A stretch of 64,000 nucleotides of DNA from Burkholderiales bacterium (GTDB lineage: Bacteria > Pseudomonadota > Gammaproteobacteria > Burkholderiales > Burkholderiaceae_F). Both the position numbers and the translations under genes were made by a program. The notes beneath the pieces were generated by a model that searched no databases, was not told the DNA's origin, and saw only the letters and a program-made list of their open reading frames with translations. The stretch spans positions 1-64,000 of the forward strand of contig JADCGS010000023.1 in the NCBI GenBank assembly GCA_020248865.1. Direction: 5' to 3'. Below are positions 1 to 8,286 of the stretch, piece by piece (within the stretch, counting starts at the first letter, position 1; every line of letters begins with the position of its first letter).

Positions 1-44
1 CCCGCCCCCCGCCCCCCGCCCCCCGCGCCCTGGCCCCGCCTGCC

Positions 45-1820
45 ATGCCCCTGACCCTCGCCGATCTGAACGCGGCCGCGCCCGACGAGTTCGTCGCGCT
101 GCTGGCCGGCATTTACGAGCACTCGCCCTGGGTGGTCGAGGGCGCGCTGCCGCGACGGCCCTTCGCCAGTCTGGCGGCGCTCAAGCGCGCGCTGGTCGAG
201 ACGGTGCGCGGCGCCGGCCGCGAGCGGCAACTGGCGCTGCTGCGCGCGCACCCGGAGCTGGCCGGCAAGGCGATGGTTGCAAAGGCATTGACGGCCGATT
301 CGACCCGGGAGCAGGGGCGCGCCGGGCTCGCCGACTGCACGCCGGCCGAGTTCGAGCGGCTGCAGGAACTCAACCGCCAGTACAACGAGAAGTTCGGCTG
401 GCCGTTCATCCTCGCCGTGGGCGGCCCGCGCGGCACCGGCCTGGCGCGCCCGGAGATCATCGCCACCTTCGCGCGGCGGCTGGCGCACCACCCGGACGTC
501 GAGTTCGCCGAGTGCCTGCGCAACGTGCACCGCGTGGCCGAACTGCGGCTGGCCGACAGGTTCGGCGTGCAGCCGGAGCAGGGCAACGCGCTGCTGGATC
601 TGGCCGCCCGGCTGGCGCGCCACAGCGACGCCGGCTTCGCCGAGCGCGGCCAGCTCACCGTCACCTACCTGACCCCGGCGCACCTGGCCTGCCAGCGCGA
701 CCTGGCGCAGTGGATGCGCGAGGCCGGCTTCGACGAGGTGACGGTCGACGCCGTGGGCAACGTCGTGGGCGTGTATCGCGGCACCGATCCGGCCGCGCCG
801 CGGCTGTTGACCGGCAGCCACTTCGACACCGTGCGCAACGCCGGCCGCTTCGACGGGCGTCTGGGCATCTTCGTGCCGCTGCTGGCGGTGCAGGCGCTGC
901 GGCGCGCCGGCCGCCGGCTGCCGTTCGGCATCGAGCTGGTGGCCTTCGCCGAGGAGGAAGGTCAGCGCTATCGGGCCGGCTTCCTCGGCTCGGACAGCCT
1001 GCTCGGCCGCTTCGACCCGGCCTGGCTCTCGCAACGAGATGGCGAAGGGGTCAGCATGGCCGAGGCGATGCAGGCCGCCGGCCTGCCGGCCACGCTGCAG
1101 GCCATCGGCGCCATCCGGCGCGATGCCAGCCGCTACCTGGGCTTTGTCGAAGTCCACATCGAGCAGGGCCCGGTGCTCGCCGAGCTCGACCTGCCGCTGG
1201 GCATCGTCACCTCGATCAACGGCAGCGTGCGCTACCTGGGCGAGGTGACCGGCATGGCCAGCCACGCCGGCACCACGCCGATGGGCCAGCGCCGCGACGC
1301 CGCCGCCGCGGTGGCGGAGCTGATGCTGTTCGTGGAGCGGCGCGCCGCCGCCGAGCCCGACCTCGTGGGCACGGTCGGCATCCTCGAGGTGCCGGCGGGC
1401 TCGATCAACGTGGTGCCCGGCCGCTGCCGTTTCAGCCTCGACCTGCGCGCCACCACGGACCCCGGGCGCGACCGCCTGGTGGCCGACGTGCGGGCGCAAC
1501 TGCAGGTCATCTGCGCGCGGCGCGGCGTCGCCTGGCAACTGGAGGAAACGATGCGCGTGTCGGCCGCGCCGAGTGCCCCGGCCTGGCAGCGGCGCTGGGA
1601 GGCCGCGGTCGCCTCGCTCGGCCTGCCGCTGCACCGCATGCCCAGCGGCGCCGGGCATGACGCGATGAAGCTGCACGAAGTCATGCCGCAGGCCATGCTG
1701 TTCGTGCGCGGCCTGAACGCGGGCGTCAGCCACAACCCGCTGGAGGACGTCACCAACGACGACGCCGAACTGGCGGTGCAGGCGTTCCAGCGCCTGCTCG
1801 AGGACCTGGCCGCCGGCTGA
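45..1820 (+). CDS. uraD/allC: OHCU decarboxylase / allantoate amidohydrolase fusion
   Basis: A 591-residue two-domain purine-catabolism enzyme. Residues 1-170 match OHCU decarboxylase (UraD): HPELAG with the catalytic His69, Glu89 in STREQ, and the FGWPFI motif near 117. This domain turns OHCU into S-allantoin. Residues about 180-590 are an M20-family allantoate amidohydrolase (AllC). Expected metal ligands are visible: His259 and Asp270 (GSHFDT...GRFDG), the Glu303/304 pair in AFAEEEG, His371 in FVEVHIEQGP and His538 in GAGHDAM. It releases ammonia from allantoate in the cytoplasm. The start follows a C-rich low-complexity stretch at the window edge, and no earlier in-frame start is better. 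The two activities are not consecutive, because allantoinase acts between them and is not in this window. The rest of the urate pathway lies 7-14 kb to the right on the other strand. Confidence 0.93.
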   Translation: MPLTLADLNAAAPDEFVALLAGIYEHSPWVVEGALPRRPFASLAALKRALVETVRGAGRERQLALLRAHPELAGKAMVAKALTADSTREQGRAGLADCTPAEFERLQELNRQYNEKFGWPFILAVGGPRGTGLARPEIIATFARRLAHHPDVEFAECLRNVHRVAELRLADRFGVQPEQGNALLDLAARLARHSDAGFAERGQLTVTYLTPAHLACQRDLAQWMREAGFDEVTVDAVGNVVGVYRGTDPAAPRLLTGSHFDTVRNAGRFDGRLGIFVPLLAVQALRRAGRRLPFGIELVAFAEEEGQRYRAGFLGSDSLLGRFDPAWLSQRDGEGVSMAEAMQAAGLPATLQAIGAIRRDASRYLGFVEVHIEQGPVLAELDLPLGIVTSINGSVRYLGEVTGMASHAGTTPMGQRRDAAAAVAELMLFVERRAAAEPDLVGTVGILEVPAGSINVVPGRCRFSLDLRATTDPGRDRLVADVRAQLQVICARRGVAWQLEETMRVSAAPSAPAWQRRWEAAVASLGLPLHRMPSGAGHDAMKLHEVMPQAMLFVRGLNAGVSHNPLEDVTNDDAELAVQAFQRLLEDLAAG

Positions 1821-1891
1821 CCGGTCCGAGCCGCTGGCCGCTGGCCGCGCTGCCCCGCCGCGCAGCGGCGGCATGGGCGGCGCCGACTGCG

Positions 1892-2845
1892 CTACAAAAG
1901 GCGGCGATACACCAGCTCGTGTACGCCGTCGCGCGCCACGTTCTCGATCACGCCGTTGCGGCGGAACCCCATGTGTTCGTGCCAGCTCTGCGACTGCGGC
2001 TCATCGGACTGCGCCGAACTCAGCAAGGCGGCGTAGCCGCGCAGGCGCAGCTCGTCGAGCAGGAACTCCAGCAGCCGCCGCGAGATGCCGCGGCCGCGGC
2101 TCTCGTGCCGCACCTGGATCATCGACAGGAAGGGCAGGGTCGTCCACAGCACCTCGAAGCGCGCATGGCCCACCAGGGCGCCGAGATCGGTGGCGACGAC
2201 GACCTCGCGCGCGGCCACCTTGTTGTGCCAGTGCGTCGGCCGCGGCCAGCGGTCGCGCTGCGCGAGGAGCGCGATATCGGGCATCGCGGCGTAACGCACC
2301 ACCACATCGGACAGGCCGTCGGCCCGGTTCGGGTTGGTCTCCAGCGGCAGGGTCTTGGTACGACCGGGACCGGAGCGCGTACTCGGTCCATCGGGCAGCA
2401 GCGGCAGCTTGACGGCCGGTTCGGTCACGGCCGCCGGGCGCGGCCGGCGCGCCGGCGGGCGGCCGTCGGCCTTGACGGGCGGGGTCGCGCCGGACGGCTG
2501 CGGCGAAGGCGGGCGTTTCTTCGTGCGCCGGCCCTTGAGCGTCACCGTGTCGGTGTCGCGCGGCACCGTCGGAAACGCGCCCTCGGGTTGGTCGGGCAGC
2601 AGTGCCGCGCTGCCATCGTCCGGCGCGCCCGGTGGTTCGTCCTTGGGGCGGCCCGGCGGGAGCATGGAACTGCCCACGCGCTGCGCGCTCGGGGAGTCGT
2701 CCTCGGGGCGGCCCGGCCAGCTCACTGGACTACCCTCACGCTGCGCGCTCGGGGATTCGCCCTTGGGGCGGCCCGGCGGGAGCATGGAACTGCCCTCACG
2801 CTGCGCGCTCGGGGATTCGCCCTTGGGGCGGCCCGGCGGGCTCAT
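1892..2845 (-). CDS. GNAT acetyltransferase with repeat-derived N-terminus
   Basis: 317 residues. The C-terminal part (about 185-317) is a GCN5-type acetyltransferase: the acetyl-CoA loop region reads [17 protein letters not shown] and the end has [10 protein letters not shown]. Substrate unknown. The N-terminal 100 residues are five copies of a 20-residue unit ([20 protein letters not shown] and diverged versions) encoded by the 60-bp DNA repeat, followed by a Pro/Arg-rich linker. The chosen ATG overlaps the trmB stop as ATGA, so translation is probably coupled to trmB. A start 36 bp upstream exists but lies inside trmB. Internal ATG/GTG codons in every repeat unit, each with GAGGG 7 nt ahead, could give shorter products. 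GNAT identity is solid. That the repeat region is translated as one protein with the GNAT domain is read from the open frame only. Confidence 0.8.
   Translation of the reverse strand: MSPPGRPKGESPSAQREGSSMLPPGRPKGESPSAQREGSPVSWPGRPEDDSPSAQRVGSSMLPPGRPKDEPPGAPDDGSAALLPDQPEGAFPTVPRDTDTVTLKGRRTKKRPPSPQPSGATPPVKADGRPPARRPRPAAVTEPAVKLPLLPDGPSTRSGPGRTKTLPLETNPNRADGLSDVVVRYAAMPDIALLAQRDRWPRPTHWHNKVAAREVVVATDLGALVGHARFEVLWTTLPFLSMIQVRHESRGRGISRRLLEFLLDELRLRGYAALLSSAQSDEPQSQSWHEHMGFRRNGVIENVARDGVHELVYRRLL
2581..2845 (-). repeat. 60-bp tandem repeat array 1 (PPGRPKGES family)
   Basis: Units begin at 2581 (diverged), 2641, 2701, 2761 and 2821 (25 bp only), with an exact 60-bp period. On the minus strand each unit reads GAGGG, 7 nt, ATG or GTG, then CCGCCGGGCCGCCCCAAGGG. 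Divergence rises away from trmB. The same unit forms the array between xdhA and xdhB. Confidence 0.95.
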
Positions 2846-3591
2846 GAACCGTCTGCGCGCCGCGTGAAGACCAGATCCCACACGCCGTGGCCCAGCCGCG
2901 CGCCGCGCGCATGGAACTTGGTGGTGGGTCGGGCGGCCAGCGGGTTACGCGGCGCGGGCGCGTAGCCGGCGTGCAGGTTGGCCAGTTGCGGCTCCGCGCC
3001 GAGCACCTGGAGCATCTGCTCGGCATAGTTCTGCCAGTCGGTGGCGCAGTGCAGGTAGCCGCCGGGGGCGATGCGGCTGGCCAGCAGCGCCACGAACGGC
3101 GGGGCGATCAGCCGGCGCTTGTGGTGGCGCGCCTTCGGCCAGGGGTCGGGGAAGAAGACATGCACGCCGGCCAGCACGCCGGGCGTCAGCATGTCGCGCA
3201 CCACCTCCACTGCGTCGTGCTGCATGACGCGGACGTGGTCGAGCCCCAGTTCGTCGATGCGCTTGGCCAGCGCCCCGCAGCCGGCGGCAAAGACGTCGAT
3301 TGCCAGGAAATTCACGTCTGGCCGCGACTGCGCGATGGCTGCCGTGGTCTCGCCCATGCCGAAGCCGATCTCCAGCACGGTGGGCGCAGCGCGCCCGAAG
3401 GCCGCCGCCAGGTCGAGCGGCGCCGGCGCGTAGGGCAACTGCACGCGCGGCAGCACCTCGCGCAGGGCGCGCTCCTGCGCGGCGCTGATGTGGCCGCGGC
3501 GGGTGACGAAGCTGCGGATGTGCCCGGCGCGCCGTGCGGCGCGCGCCTGCTCGCCGGCCGGTTCGGGGGTCTGGGGTGGCGCCTGGTTCAT
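2842..3591 (-). CDS. trmB: tRNA (guanine-N7)-methyltransferase
   Basis: 249 residues, the usual TrmB length. It methylates G46 in the variable loop of tRNAs using S-adenosylmethionine. Visible family marks: an N-terminal basic region with [11 protein letters not shown], the SAM-binding stretch [12 protein letters not shown], the acidic AIDVF at the end of beta-2, and the catalytic-side motif [16 protein letters not shown] start at [10 protein letters not shown] gives a family-typical length. The stop codon overlaps the first codon of the repeat-GNAT gene (ATGA). The upstream methyltransferase gene ends 36 bp before this start, so both may share a transcript with the thiamine genes. Confidence 0.96.
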   Translation of the reverse strand: MNQAPPQTPEPAGEQARAARRAGHIRSFVTRRGHISAAQERALREVLPRVQLPYAPAPLDLAAAFGRAAPTVLEIGFGMGETTAAIAQSRPDVNFLAIDVFAAGCGALAKRIDELGLDHVRVMQHDAVEVVRDMLTPGVLAGVHVFFPDPWPKARHHKRRLIAPPFVALLASRIAPGGYLHCATDWQNYAEQMLQVLGAEPQLANLHAGYAPAPRNPLAARPTTKFHARGARLGHGVWDLVFTRRADGS

Positions 3592-3627
3592 CGTGGCAGG
3601 AGGGGATTACATCGGACCCGGTCGGCG

Positions 3628-4398
3628 TCAGTCGGGCCGCCGCAGGCCGGTGAAGACATCGCGCCCGAACGGGTCGCGCAGCGCGGTCACGCGCGCAAAG
3701 CCGGCCTGCGCGATCCACTGCCGCCACTGGCGGCGCGCAAAAACGCCCATCACGTGCCGGTCCATCTGCACCGTGGTGCGGCCGCGCGCGTCGCGCAGCA
3801 GGAAGGCGAATGCCGCCTCGTAGGTGCAGTCGGCCGGGTCGGGGTCGGTCACCCACTCGAGGTAGCGCAGGCCGCGGCCGTCGGCGGCGTCCTCCCCGCC
3901 CGCCTCCACGCCGCAGCGCAGGGTCTCGCGCACGCAGTCGGGCAGCACCATGAACAGGCCGCCGGGCCGGCAATGCGCCGCCGCGGTGGCCAGGGCGGCG
4001 CGCAGCATCGACTCGCTCGTCAGGTACATCACGGCGTCGTGGATCAGCACGAGGTCGAACTGCCGGCCCAGGCGCAGCTTGGTCATGTCGCCGCGCCGGT
4101 GCTCGCACTCCGGGTTGACGGCGCGGCTGACCTTCAGCATGCCGGGCGAACGGTCGACCAGCGTGAGCGCGAAGCGCTTCTTCAGGTGGAACGCGAGGCT
4201 GCCGCCACCGCAGCCCAGCTCCAGCGCGGTCTTGCCGCGCCGCGAGTTCCACCCGGTCTCACGCGTGATGCGTGCGTCGATCTGCGCCGCCTCGTCCACG
4301 TAGTGCGACGGCGGCGACAGCAGCGGCCACCAGTGCGCCAGCTCGCCATACAGGCGGCACTCGCCGGCAGGCTGCGGGCGGTCGGTGCGGCGGCTCAC
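3628..4398 (-). CDS. class I SAM-dependent methyltransferase
   Basis: 256 residues from a GTG start. A class I methyltransferase fold is shown by [15 protein letters not shown] (SAM motif I), VDRSP at the end of strand 2, and [12 protein letters not shown] with [10 protein letters not shown] in the later strands. The substrate cannot be told. The GTG overlaps the thiG stop as GTGA, which decides the start and implies translational coupling with thiG. A much longer open frame extends upstream through thiG in another frame but is a shadow. The C-terminal part ([15 protein letters not shown]...) resembles small-molecule methyltransferases rather than RNA enzymes. No thiamine-specific role is evident despite the linkage. 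Confidence 0.85.
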   Translation of the reverse strand: MSRRTDRPQPAGECRLYGELAHWWPLLSPPSHYVDEAAQIDARITRETGWNSRRGKTALELGCGGGSLAFHLKKRFALTLVDRSPGMLKVSRAVNPECEHRRGDMTKLRLGRQFDLVLIHDAVMYLTSESMLRAALATAAAHCRPGGLFMVLPDCVRETLRCGVEAGGEDAADGRGLRYLEWVTDPDPADCTYEAAFAFLLRDARGRTTVQMDRHVMGVFARRQWRQWIAQAGFARVTALRDPFGRDVFTGLRRPD

Positions 4399-5264
4399 GT
4401 TGCTCCGCTGCCGCCCGGTGCGCCGCCGCCCGACCCGCCGCCCGACCCGCTGCCGCCTGAGCCGATGACCCCGGCAGTGGGCGAACTCGGCGTGGCGCTG
4501 TAGAGCTTGCGCGGCATGCGACCGGCCAGATGGGCCGCGCGGCCCGCCTGCACCGCCAGCTTCATGGCGCCGGCCATTTTCACCGGGTCGCGCGCCTGCG
4601 CCACCGCGGTGTTCATCAGCACCGCGGCGCAGCCCAGTTCCATCGCGATGGCCGCATCCGACGCAGTGCCCACGCCGGCATCGACCACCACCGGCACCTG
4701 CGCGCGTTCGAGGATGAGCTGGATGTTCCAGGGATTGAGCAGGCCCATGCCCGAGCCGATCAGCGAGGCCAGCGGCATGATCGCCACGCAGCCGATCGAC
4801 TCCAGCACCCGCGCCTGCACCGGGTCGTCGGAGCAGTAGACCATCACCTCGAAGCCCTCGCGCACCAGGGTTTCGGCGGCGCGCAGGGTCTCGGGCATGT
4901 TCGGATACAGCGTCTGCGGATCGCCCAGGACCTCGAGCTTGGTGAGCGCGTGGCCGTCGAGCAGCTCGCGCGCCAGCCGCAGCGTGCGCACGGCGTCCTC
5001 GGCGCTGTAGCAGCCGGCCGAGTTGGGCAGCAGGGTGTAGCGCTCGGGCGGCAGAACGTCGAGCAGGTTGGGCTCGCCGGGGTTCTGGCCGATGTTGGTG
5101 CGGCGGATCGCCACGGTGATGATCTCTGCTCCGCTGGCCTCGACTGCCGCCTGCGTCTGCGCCAGGTCGCGGTACTTGCCGGTGCCCAGCAGCAGGCGCG
5201 AGGAAAATGCGCGCTCGCCGATGCGCAGCAGGTCGGCGGTCGCCGGGACGTCTTCGCGTTTCAT
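4395..5264 (-). CDS. thiG: thiazole synthase ThiG
   Basis: 289 residues. ThiG condenses 1-deoxyxylulose-5-phosphate, dehydroglycine and ThiS-thiocarboxylate into the thiamine thiazole. Family signatures: [12 protein letters not shown] with the Schiff-base lysine region nearby, [26 protein letters not shown] [16 protein letters not shown], and [19 protein letters not shown]. The core ends around residue 265. The last 25 residues are a glycine/serine-rich tail, unlike the usual ThiG end. The gene is third in thiS-osmC-thiG and ends in a GTGA overlap with the methyltransferase gene. Confidence 0.97.
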   Translation of the reverse strand: MKREDVPATADLLRIGERAFSSRLLLGTGKYRDLAQTQAAVEASGAEIITVAIRRTNIGQNPGEPNLLDVLPPERYTLLPNSAGCYSAEDAVRTLRLARELLDGHALTKLEVLGDPQTLYPNMPETLRAAETLVREGFEVMVYCSDDPVQARVLESIGCVAIMPLASLIGSGMGLLNPWNIQLILERAQVPVVVDAGVGTASDAAIAMELGCAAVLMNTAVAQARDPVKMAGAMKLAVQAGRAAHLAGRMPRKLYSATPSSPTAGVIGSGGSGSGGGSGGGAPGGSGAT

Positions 5265-5285
5265 GGTGCGCTCCTGCCCGCTTGC

Positions 5286-5756
5286 CTATGGCGCGGCGAG
5301 CTGGACGTCCGGCTCCACCGTGACGTCGAAGTTGACCGAGTTCGACATGAAGCAGTGCTCGTGCGCCTTGGCATGCAGCGCCGCGGCGCGCTCCCGCTGT
5401 GCCGCATCGAGCACCCTCACCTGCGGCCGCAGCGTGACCCCGGTCATGCGCATCCTGCCGTCCTTCATGCCGAGGATGCCGGTCGCGTGGTCGTGATAGC
5501 TCGCCAGCGCAATGCCGGCGCGCTCGCACACCGCCACGTAGGTGAGATGGTGGCAGGCCATCAGCGAGGCCACCATCAAGGTCTCGGGGTTGTGGCGGCC
5601 ATCATCGCCGCTGAACACCGCGGGCGACGAGCCCTCGATCGGCGCCTTGCCGTCGAACTCGACGCGAAAGGCGCGCTCCAGGCGCAGCCGGCCGTCCACT
5701 TCGCTGCGGCGGCCGGTCCAGGCCAGCCGGCCCTCGAACACATGCTCCTGACCCAT
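5286..5756 (-). CDS. OsmC family protein
   Basis: 156 residues with the OsmC/Ohr layout: an N-terminal beta region, then NPETLMVASLMACHHLTYVAV carrying the first reactive cysteine (C68), and a second cysteine in AHEHCFMSNS (C135). Such proteins are thiol-dependent peroxidases or related hydroperoxide-handling enzymes. The start codon shares one base with the thiS stop (TGATG), so it is translationally coupled between thiS and thiG. The family is clear. A link to thiamine synthesis is inferred only from position. The cysteine spacing fits OsmC rather than Ohr, but substrate preference cannot be read. Confidence 0.9.
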   Translation of the reverse strand: MGQEHVFEGRLAWTGRRSEVDGRLRLERAFRVEFDGKAPIEGSSPAVFSGDDGRHNPETLMVASLMACHHLTYVAVCERAGIALASYHDHATGILGMKDGRMRMTGVTLRPQVRVLDAAQRERAAALHAKAHEHCFMSNSVNFDVTVEPDVQLAAP

Positions 5757-5980
5757 CAGCCGCCTCCGACCGCGATCACCACCTCGACCCGGTCGCCGGC
5801 GGCCAGCCGGGTGCTCGCGTGCGCGCTGCGCGGCACGATCGCGCCGTTGCGCTCGACGGCCACGCGCCGGCCCGCGGCATCCAGGCTGGCGAGCAGATCG
5901 GCCACCGTGCTGCCCACGGGCAGGCGGTGCGTCCGGCCATTGACCTCGAGGTCCAGTGCGGCCGCGGCATCGGTTTCCAT
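5756..5980 (-). CDS. thiS: sulfur carrier protein ThiS
   Basis: 74 residues, ubiquitin-like fold, ending in the diagnostic GG (AVGGG) that is adenylated by ThiF and converted to a thiocarboxylate. Internal family marks are [20 protein letters not shown] and ALAAG-like [14 protein letters not shown]. It donates sulfur to ThiG, encoded 490 bp downstream in the same operon. The stop overlaps the OsmC gene start. No TPP riboswitch (THI box) is seen in the short 36-bp gap upstream. Confidence 0.95.
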   Translation of the reverse strand: METDAAAALDLEVNGRTHRLPVGSTVADLLASLDAAGRRVAVERNGAIVPRSAHASTRLAAGDRVEVVIAVGGG

Positions 5981-6016
5981 GCGTCGATGTTAGCGCCGCC
6001 GCGCCGCCGCAGCCGG

Positions 6017-6301
6017 TCAGCGATAGAACGGCTCGACCGTGCCCTTGAGCGTGATCAGCAGCGGCTTGCCGCGCCGGTCGAGCGTCTTGCCGGCGGCCAC
6101 CTTGATCCAGCCCTCGCTGACGCAGTACTCGTCGACGTCGCTGCGCTCCTGGCCGTTGAAGCGCACACCGATGTCGTGCTCCAGCACCGCGGCGACGTAG
6201 AAGCGGCTCTTCTCGTCGGTGGACAGGCGATCGGGCAGGGCCGGACGTGCGGTCGGTTCGGGCGGTTCGGTCGGTTCGGTCGGTTCGGTCGGTTCGGTCA
6301 C
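6017..6301 (-). CDS. DUF3297 family protein
   Basis: 94 residues. Residues 20-94 match the small conserved DUF3297 family (LPDRLSTDEKSRFY, GVRFNGQERSDVDEYCVSEGW, LLITLKGTVEPFYR). Function unknown. The first 18 residues are a Thr-Glu-Pro repeat (TEPTEPTEPTEPPEP) made by a 9-bp DNA repeat, absent from the usual family N-terminus. A later start at the conserved core is not available as ATG. The gene stands alone between thiS and the tRNA-Gly terminator. Confidence 0.85.
   Translation of the reverse strand: MTEPTEPTEPTEPPEPTARPALPDRLSTDEKSRFYVAAVLEHDIGVRFNGQERSDVDEYCVSEGWIKVAAGKTLDRRGKPLLITLKGTVEPFYR
6255..6299. repeat. 9-bp tandem repeat (ggttcggtc x5)
   Basis: Five copies, the outermost diverged, encoding Thr-Glu-Pro units at the N-terminus of the DUF3297 protein. 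The period is a multiple of three, so copy-number change would keep the frame. Confidence 0.9.
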
Positions 6302-6351
6302 GATGATCTCCCATGGCCGCCGACGCGCAGATGGGCCGTGCGCCGGTCGTC

Positions 6352-6380
6352 AAAGAAAGGGCCCGCCGAAGCGGGCCCTT
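6352..6380 (-). terminator. Rho-independent terminator after tRNA-Gly
   Basis: On the minus strand AAGGGCCCGC, a TTCG loop and GCGGGCCCTT form a perfect 10-bp stem, followed by TTCTTTG. It lies 8 bp beyond the tRNA-Gly 3' end. Confidence 0.85.
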
Positions 6381-6388
6381 GCCAAACC

Positions 6389-6462
6389 TGGAGCGGGTGA
6401 TGGGAATCGAACCCACGTCTTGAGCTTGGGAAGCTCAGGTCCTGCCATTGAACGACACCCGC
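6389..6462 (-). tRNA. tRNA-Gly(CCC)
   Basis: Cloverleaf on the minus strand: acceptor GCGGGTG pairs with CACCCGC, D arm GTTC/GGAC, anticodon arm TGAGC-TTCCCAA-GCTCA giving anticodon CCC, T arm with GGTTCGATTCC, and encoded CCA. It reads glycine GGG. It is a single gene with its own terminator. Confidence 0.95.
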
Positions 6463-6525
6463 GGCTGCGGGGGAGACTTTACCGCAGCGGCCGCGGGCGC
6501 CGCAGCGGCACCTGCGGTGGCCCGC

Positions 6526-8286
6526 TTACTGCAGGACGATCCGGAAGATCGACGTGGTGCCGCTGATCTCGTTGGCCACCACCAGCAGTGGCGCGTTGGT
6601 CGGCGACTGGGCCGCCGGGATGACGAGGATGCCCTCGGGGCCAAGGTCGCCGGTGTTGGTGGCGGGGTTGCCGGACGCGCCCGGAATGGTGGCGGCGCCG
6701 GGCGTCACCGCGAAGTTGCGGCTGTTGGCGTAGCTGACGAAACTCGGTGCGGCCGGGTTGGTGATGTCGTAGACCATCACCCCGCCAATGCGCTCCAGGC
6801 CGATGAAGGCGAAGGTCTTGCTGCCGAATCGCTGCACGGCGATCGCCTCGGGCTCCGGACCTTTGGAGGTGCTGCGCCCGTCGAGCGTGTTGGCGGTGTG
6901 GCTGGCGTTGAAGTTCTGCGGGTACAGCGCGGCCAGGCGCCGTTCCAGTTGGTCGCCCGAGTCCCACACCAGCGCGCCGGTGCTGGCGTTCCAGATCGAG
7001 AACGAGCGCCCGCCGAAGGCGTACAGGGTGTCGAACGTGCTGGTGACGGAATTCAGCCCCGTGCGGTTGGTGACCTGGAGACGGCCGAGGCACTGGTTGG
7101 CAGTCACCGCCACCGGGGCGCCGCCGGCATCGGTGCAGGGTGCCATGCCCGTCTGCGCCAGCGCGGCGCCGCCCAGGGCCAGCGTGCTCACGCGCACCTC
7201 CTCCTGCAGGCCTGGCCAGTCGCGTGCGTCCCCCTCGTTGGCGGTGACCAGGTAGGTCGTCCCGCCCACCGTGTACGAGGCAATGGCGTCCGGCTGGTAC
7301 ATGCCGAGCACGCGCCAGTTGCGGAAGTTGATGGCGCCGGCGCTGAAGCCGGGCGCCAGGTCGCGGTCGCTGGCATCCAGCGCGTTGGCGGCGAGGCTGA
7401 AGTCCTTGAAGCCCAGGGGCAGCACCTGCGTGACGGTCGCGCTGACGATGTCCACCACCGCCAGTGCGTTGTTCTCCTGCAGCGTGACCCAGGCGCGCGT
7501 GCCGTCGGCCGAGACGGTGATGGACTCGGGCTCGAGGTCCTGCGCCACCGTGGCACCGGCCGGATCGACGATCGGACCGCCGGCGCTCGTTCGTCCGGGC
7601 AGGCCGTAGATCCGCACGCCGGCGCTGCGCAGCGCATCGCGCTGGCCGTTGAACGCGGTGAAGCCGGCCGTACGCACGGTCGGAGCGGCGACGTTGCCGA
7701 CGTCGATGATGCTGATCGAGCCCTCGGGGTCGACCGAGTCGGCCGCTCCGTAGCTGTTCGGCTCGGCCTCGTTGGCGGTGAGCGCAAAGCGGCCGTCCGG
7801 CGTGAAGGCGACCATGTCCGGCAGAGCGCCCACCGGGACGATTGACAGGCGCGTGAGGTCGGCAGCGCGATAGAACGCCACCACGCCGGGGTTGGTCTTC
7901 GGGCTGGCCTCCACGGCCAGCGCGACGATGCCGTTGGCGATCGCCACGCTGTTGATGCCCCCCAGGCCCGAGCCGATCGAGGCCGAGGTGATGGTGCCCA
8001 CCAGGGCTGGCGCGGCGGGATTGGCGATGTTGAGCACGTCGACGGTGCCGGATGATCCGTTGACCACGAACAGCCGTCGCGAGGCCGGGTCATAGGCGGG
8101 GATCTCGGCGCCGCCCGCGTTGTAGATGCCGGTGGTGTGGCGGCCCGCCAGCTCCAGGGTGATCGATGAAGGAGTGGGCTCGACGACCGTCGGCGGGCTG
8201 ACTTCGAGGGTGGTGCTGTCGCCGCAGGCGGACAGCACGGCGGCCGCAAGGGCGGCGACGACGGCAATGGCAGGAAGCAGGCGCAT
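6526..8286 (-). CDS. choice-of-anchor I family lipoprotein
   Basis: 586 residues. The N-terminus is a lipoprotein signal (AALAAAVLSACG, lipobox LSAC, Cys at about 20). The rest is a repetitive beta-propeller-like domain of the choice-of-anchor I / esterase-like type: DPASRRLFVVNG, VDVLNIANPAAP, VAFTPDGRFALTANEAEP, PEGSISIIDVGN, LEPESITVSADGTRAWVTLQ, and near the end GPEPEAIAV and LGPEGILVIP. These are usually secreted or outer-membrane attached, and some are linked to alkaline phosphatase-like activity or phosphate limitation. No partner gene is near. The chosen ATG starts the signal peptide. An upstream in-frame ATG (MQWLLFHRR...) would add 16 residues and lacks a better ribosome site. Confidence 0.85.
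   Translation of the reverse strand: MRLLPAIAVVAALAAAVLSACGDSTTLEVSPPTVVEPTPSSITLELAGRHTTGIYNAGGAEIPAYDPASRRLFVVNGSSGTVDVLNIANPAAPALVGTITSASIGSGLGGINSVAIANGIVALAVEASPKTNPGVVAFYRAADLTRLSIVPVGALPDMVAFTPDGRFALTANEAEPNSYGAADSVDPEGSISIIDVGNVAAPTVRTAGFTAFNGQRDALRSAGVRIYGLPGRTSAGGPIVDPAGATVAQDLEPESITVSADGTRAWVTLQENNALAVVDIVSATVTQVLPLGFKDFSLAANALDASDRDLAPGFSAGAINFRNWRVLGMYQPDAIASYTVGGTTYLVTANEGDARDWPGLQEEVRVSTLALGGAALAQTGMAPCTDAGGAPVAVTANQCLGRLQVTNRTGLNSVTSTFDTLYAFGGRSFSIWNASTGALVWDSGDQLERRLAALYPQNFNASHTANTLDGRSTSKGPEPEAIAVQRFGSKTFAFIGLERIGGVMVYDITNPAAPSFVSYANSRNFAVTPGAATIPGASGNPATNTGDLGPEGILVIPAAQSPTNAPLLVVANEISGTTSIFRIVLQ

Noticed and set aside
2581..2845. Possible CRISPR array at the 60-bp repeats
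   Set aside because: Units are directly contiguous with no unique spacers, and no cas genes are present; the same holds for 13283-13455.
2887..4503. A 538-codon plus-strand frame across trmB and the methyltransferase
   Set aside because: Both genes on the other strand have clear family motifs. This frame is low-complexity and crosses two gene boundaries.
5981..6016. TPP riboswitch before thiS
   Set aside because: The gap is only 36 bp and has no THI-box words such as CTGAGA or ACCTGA.
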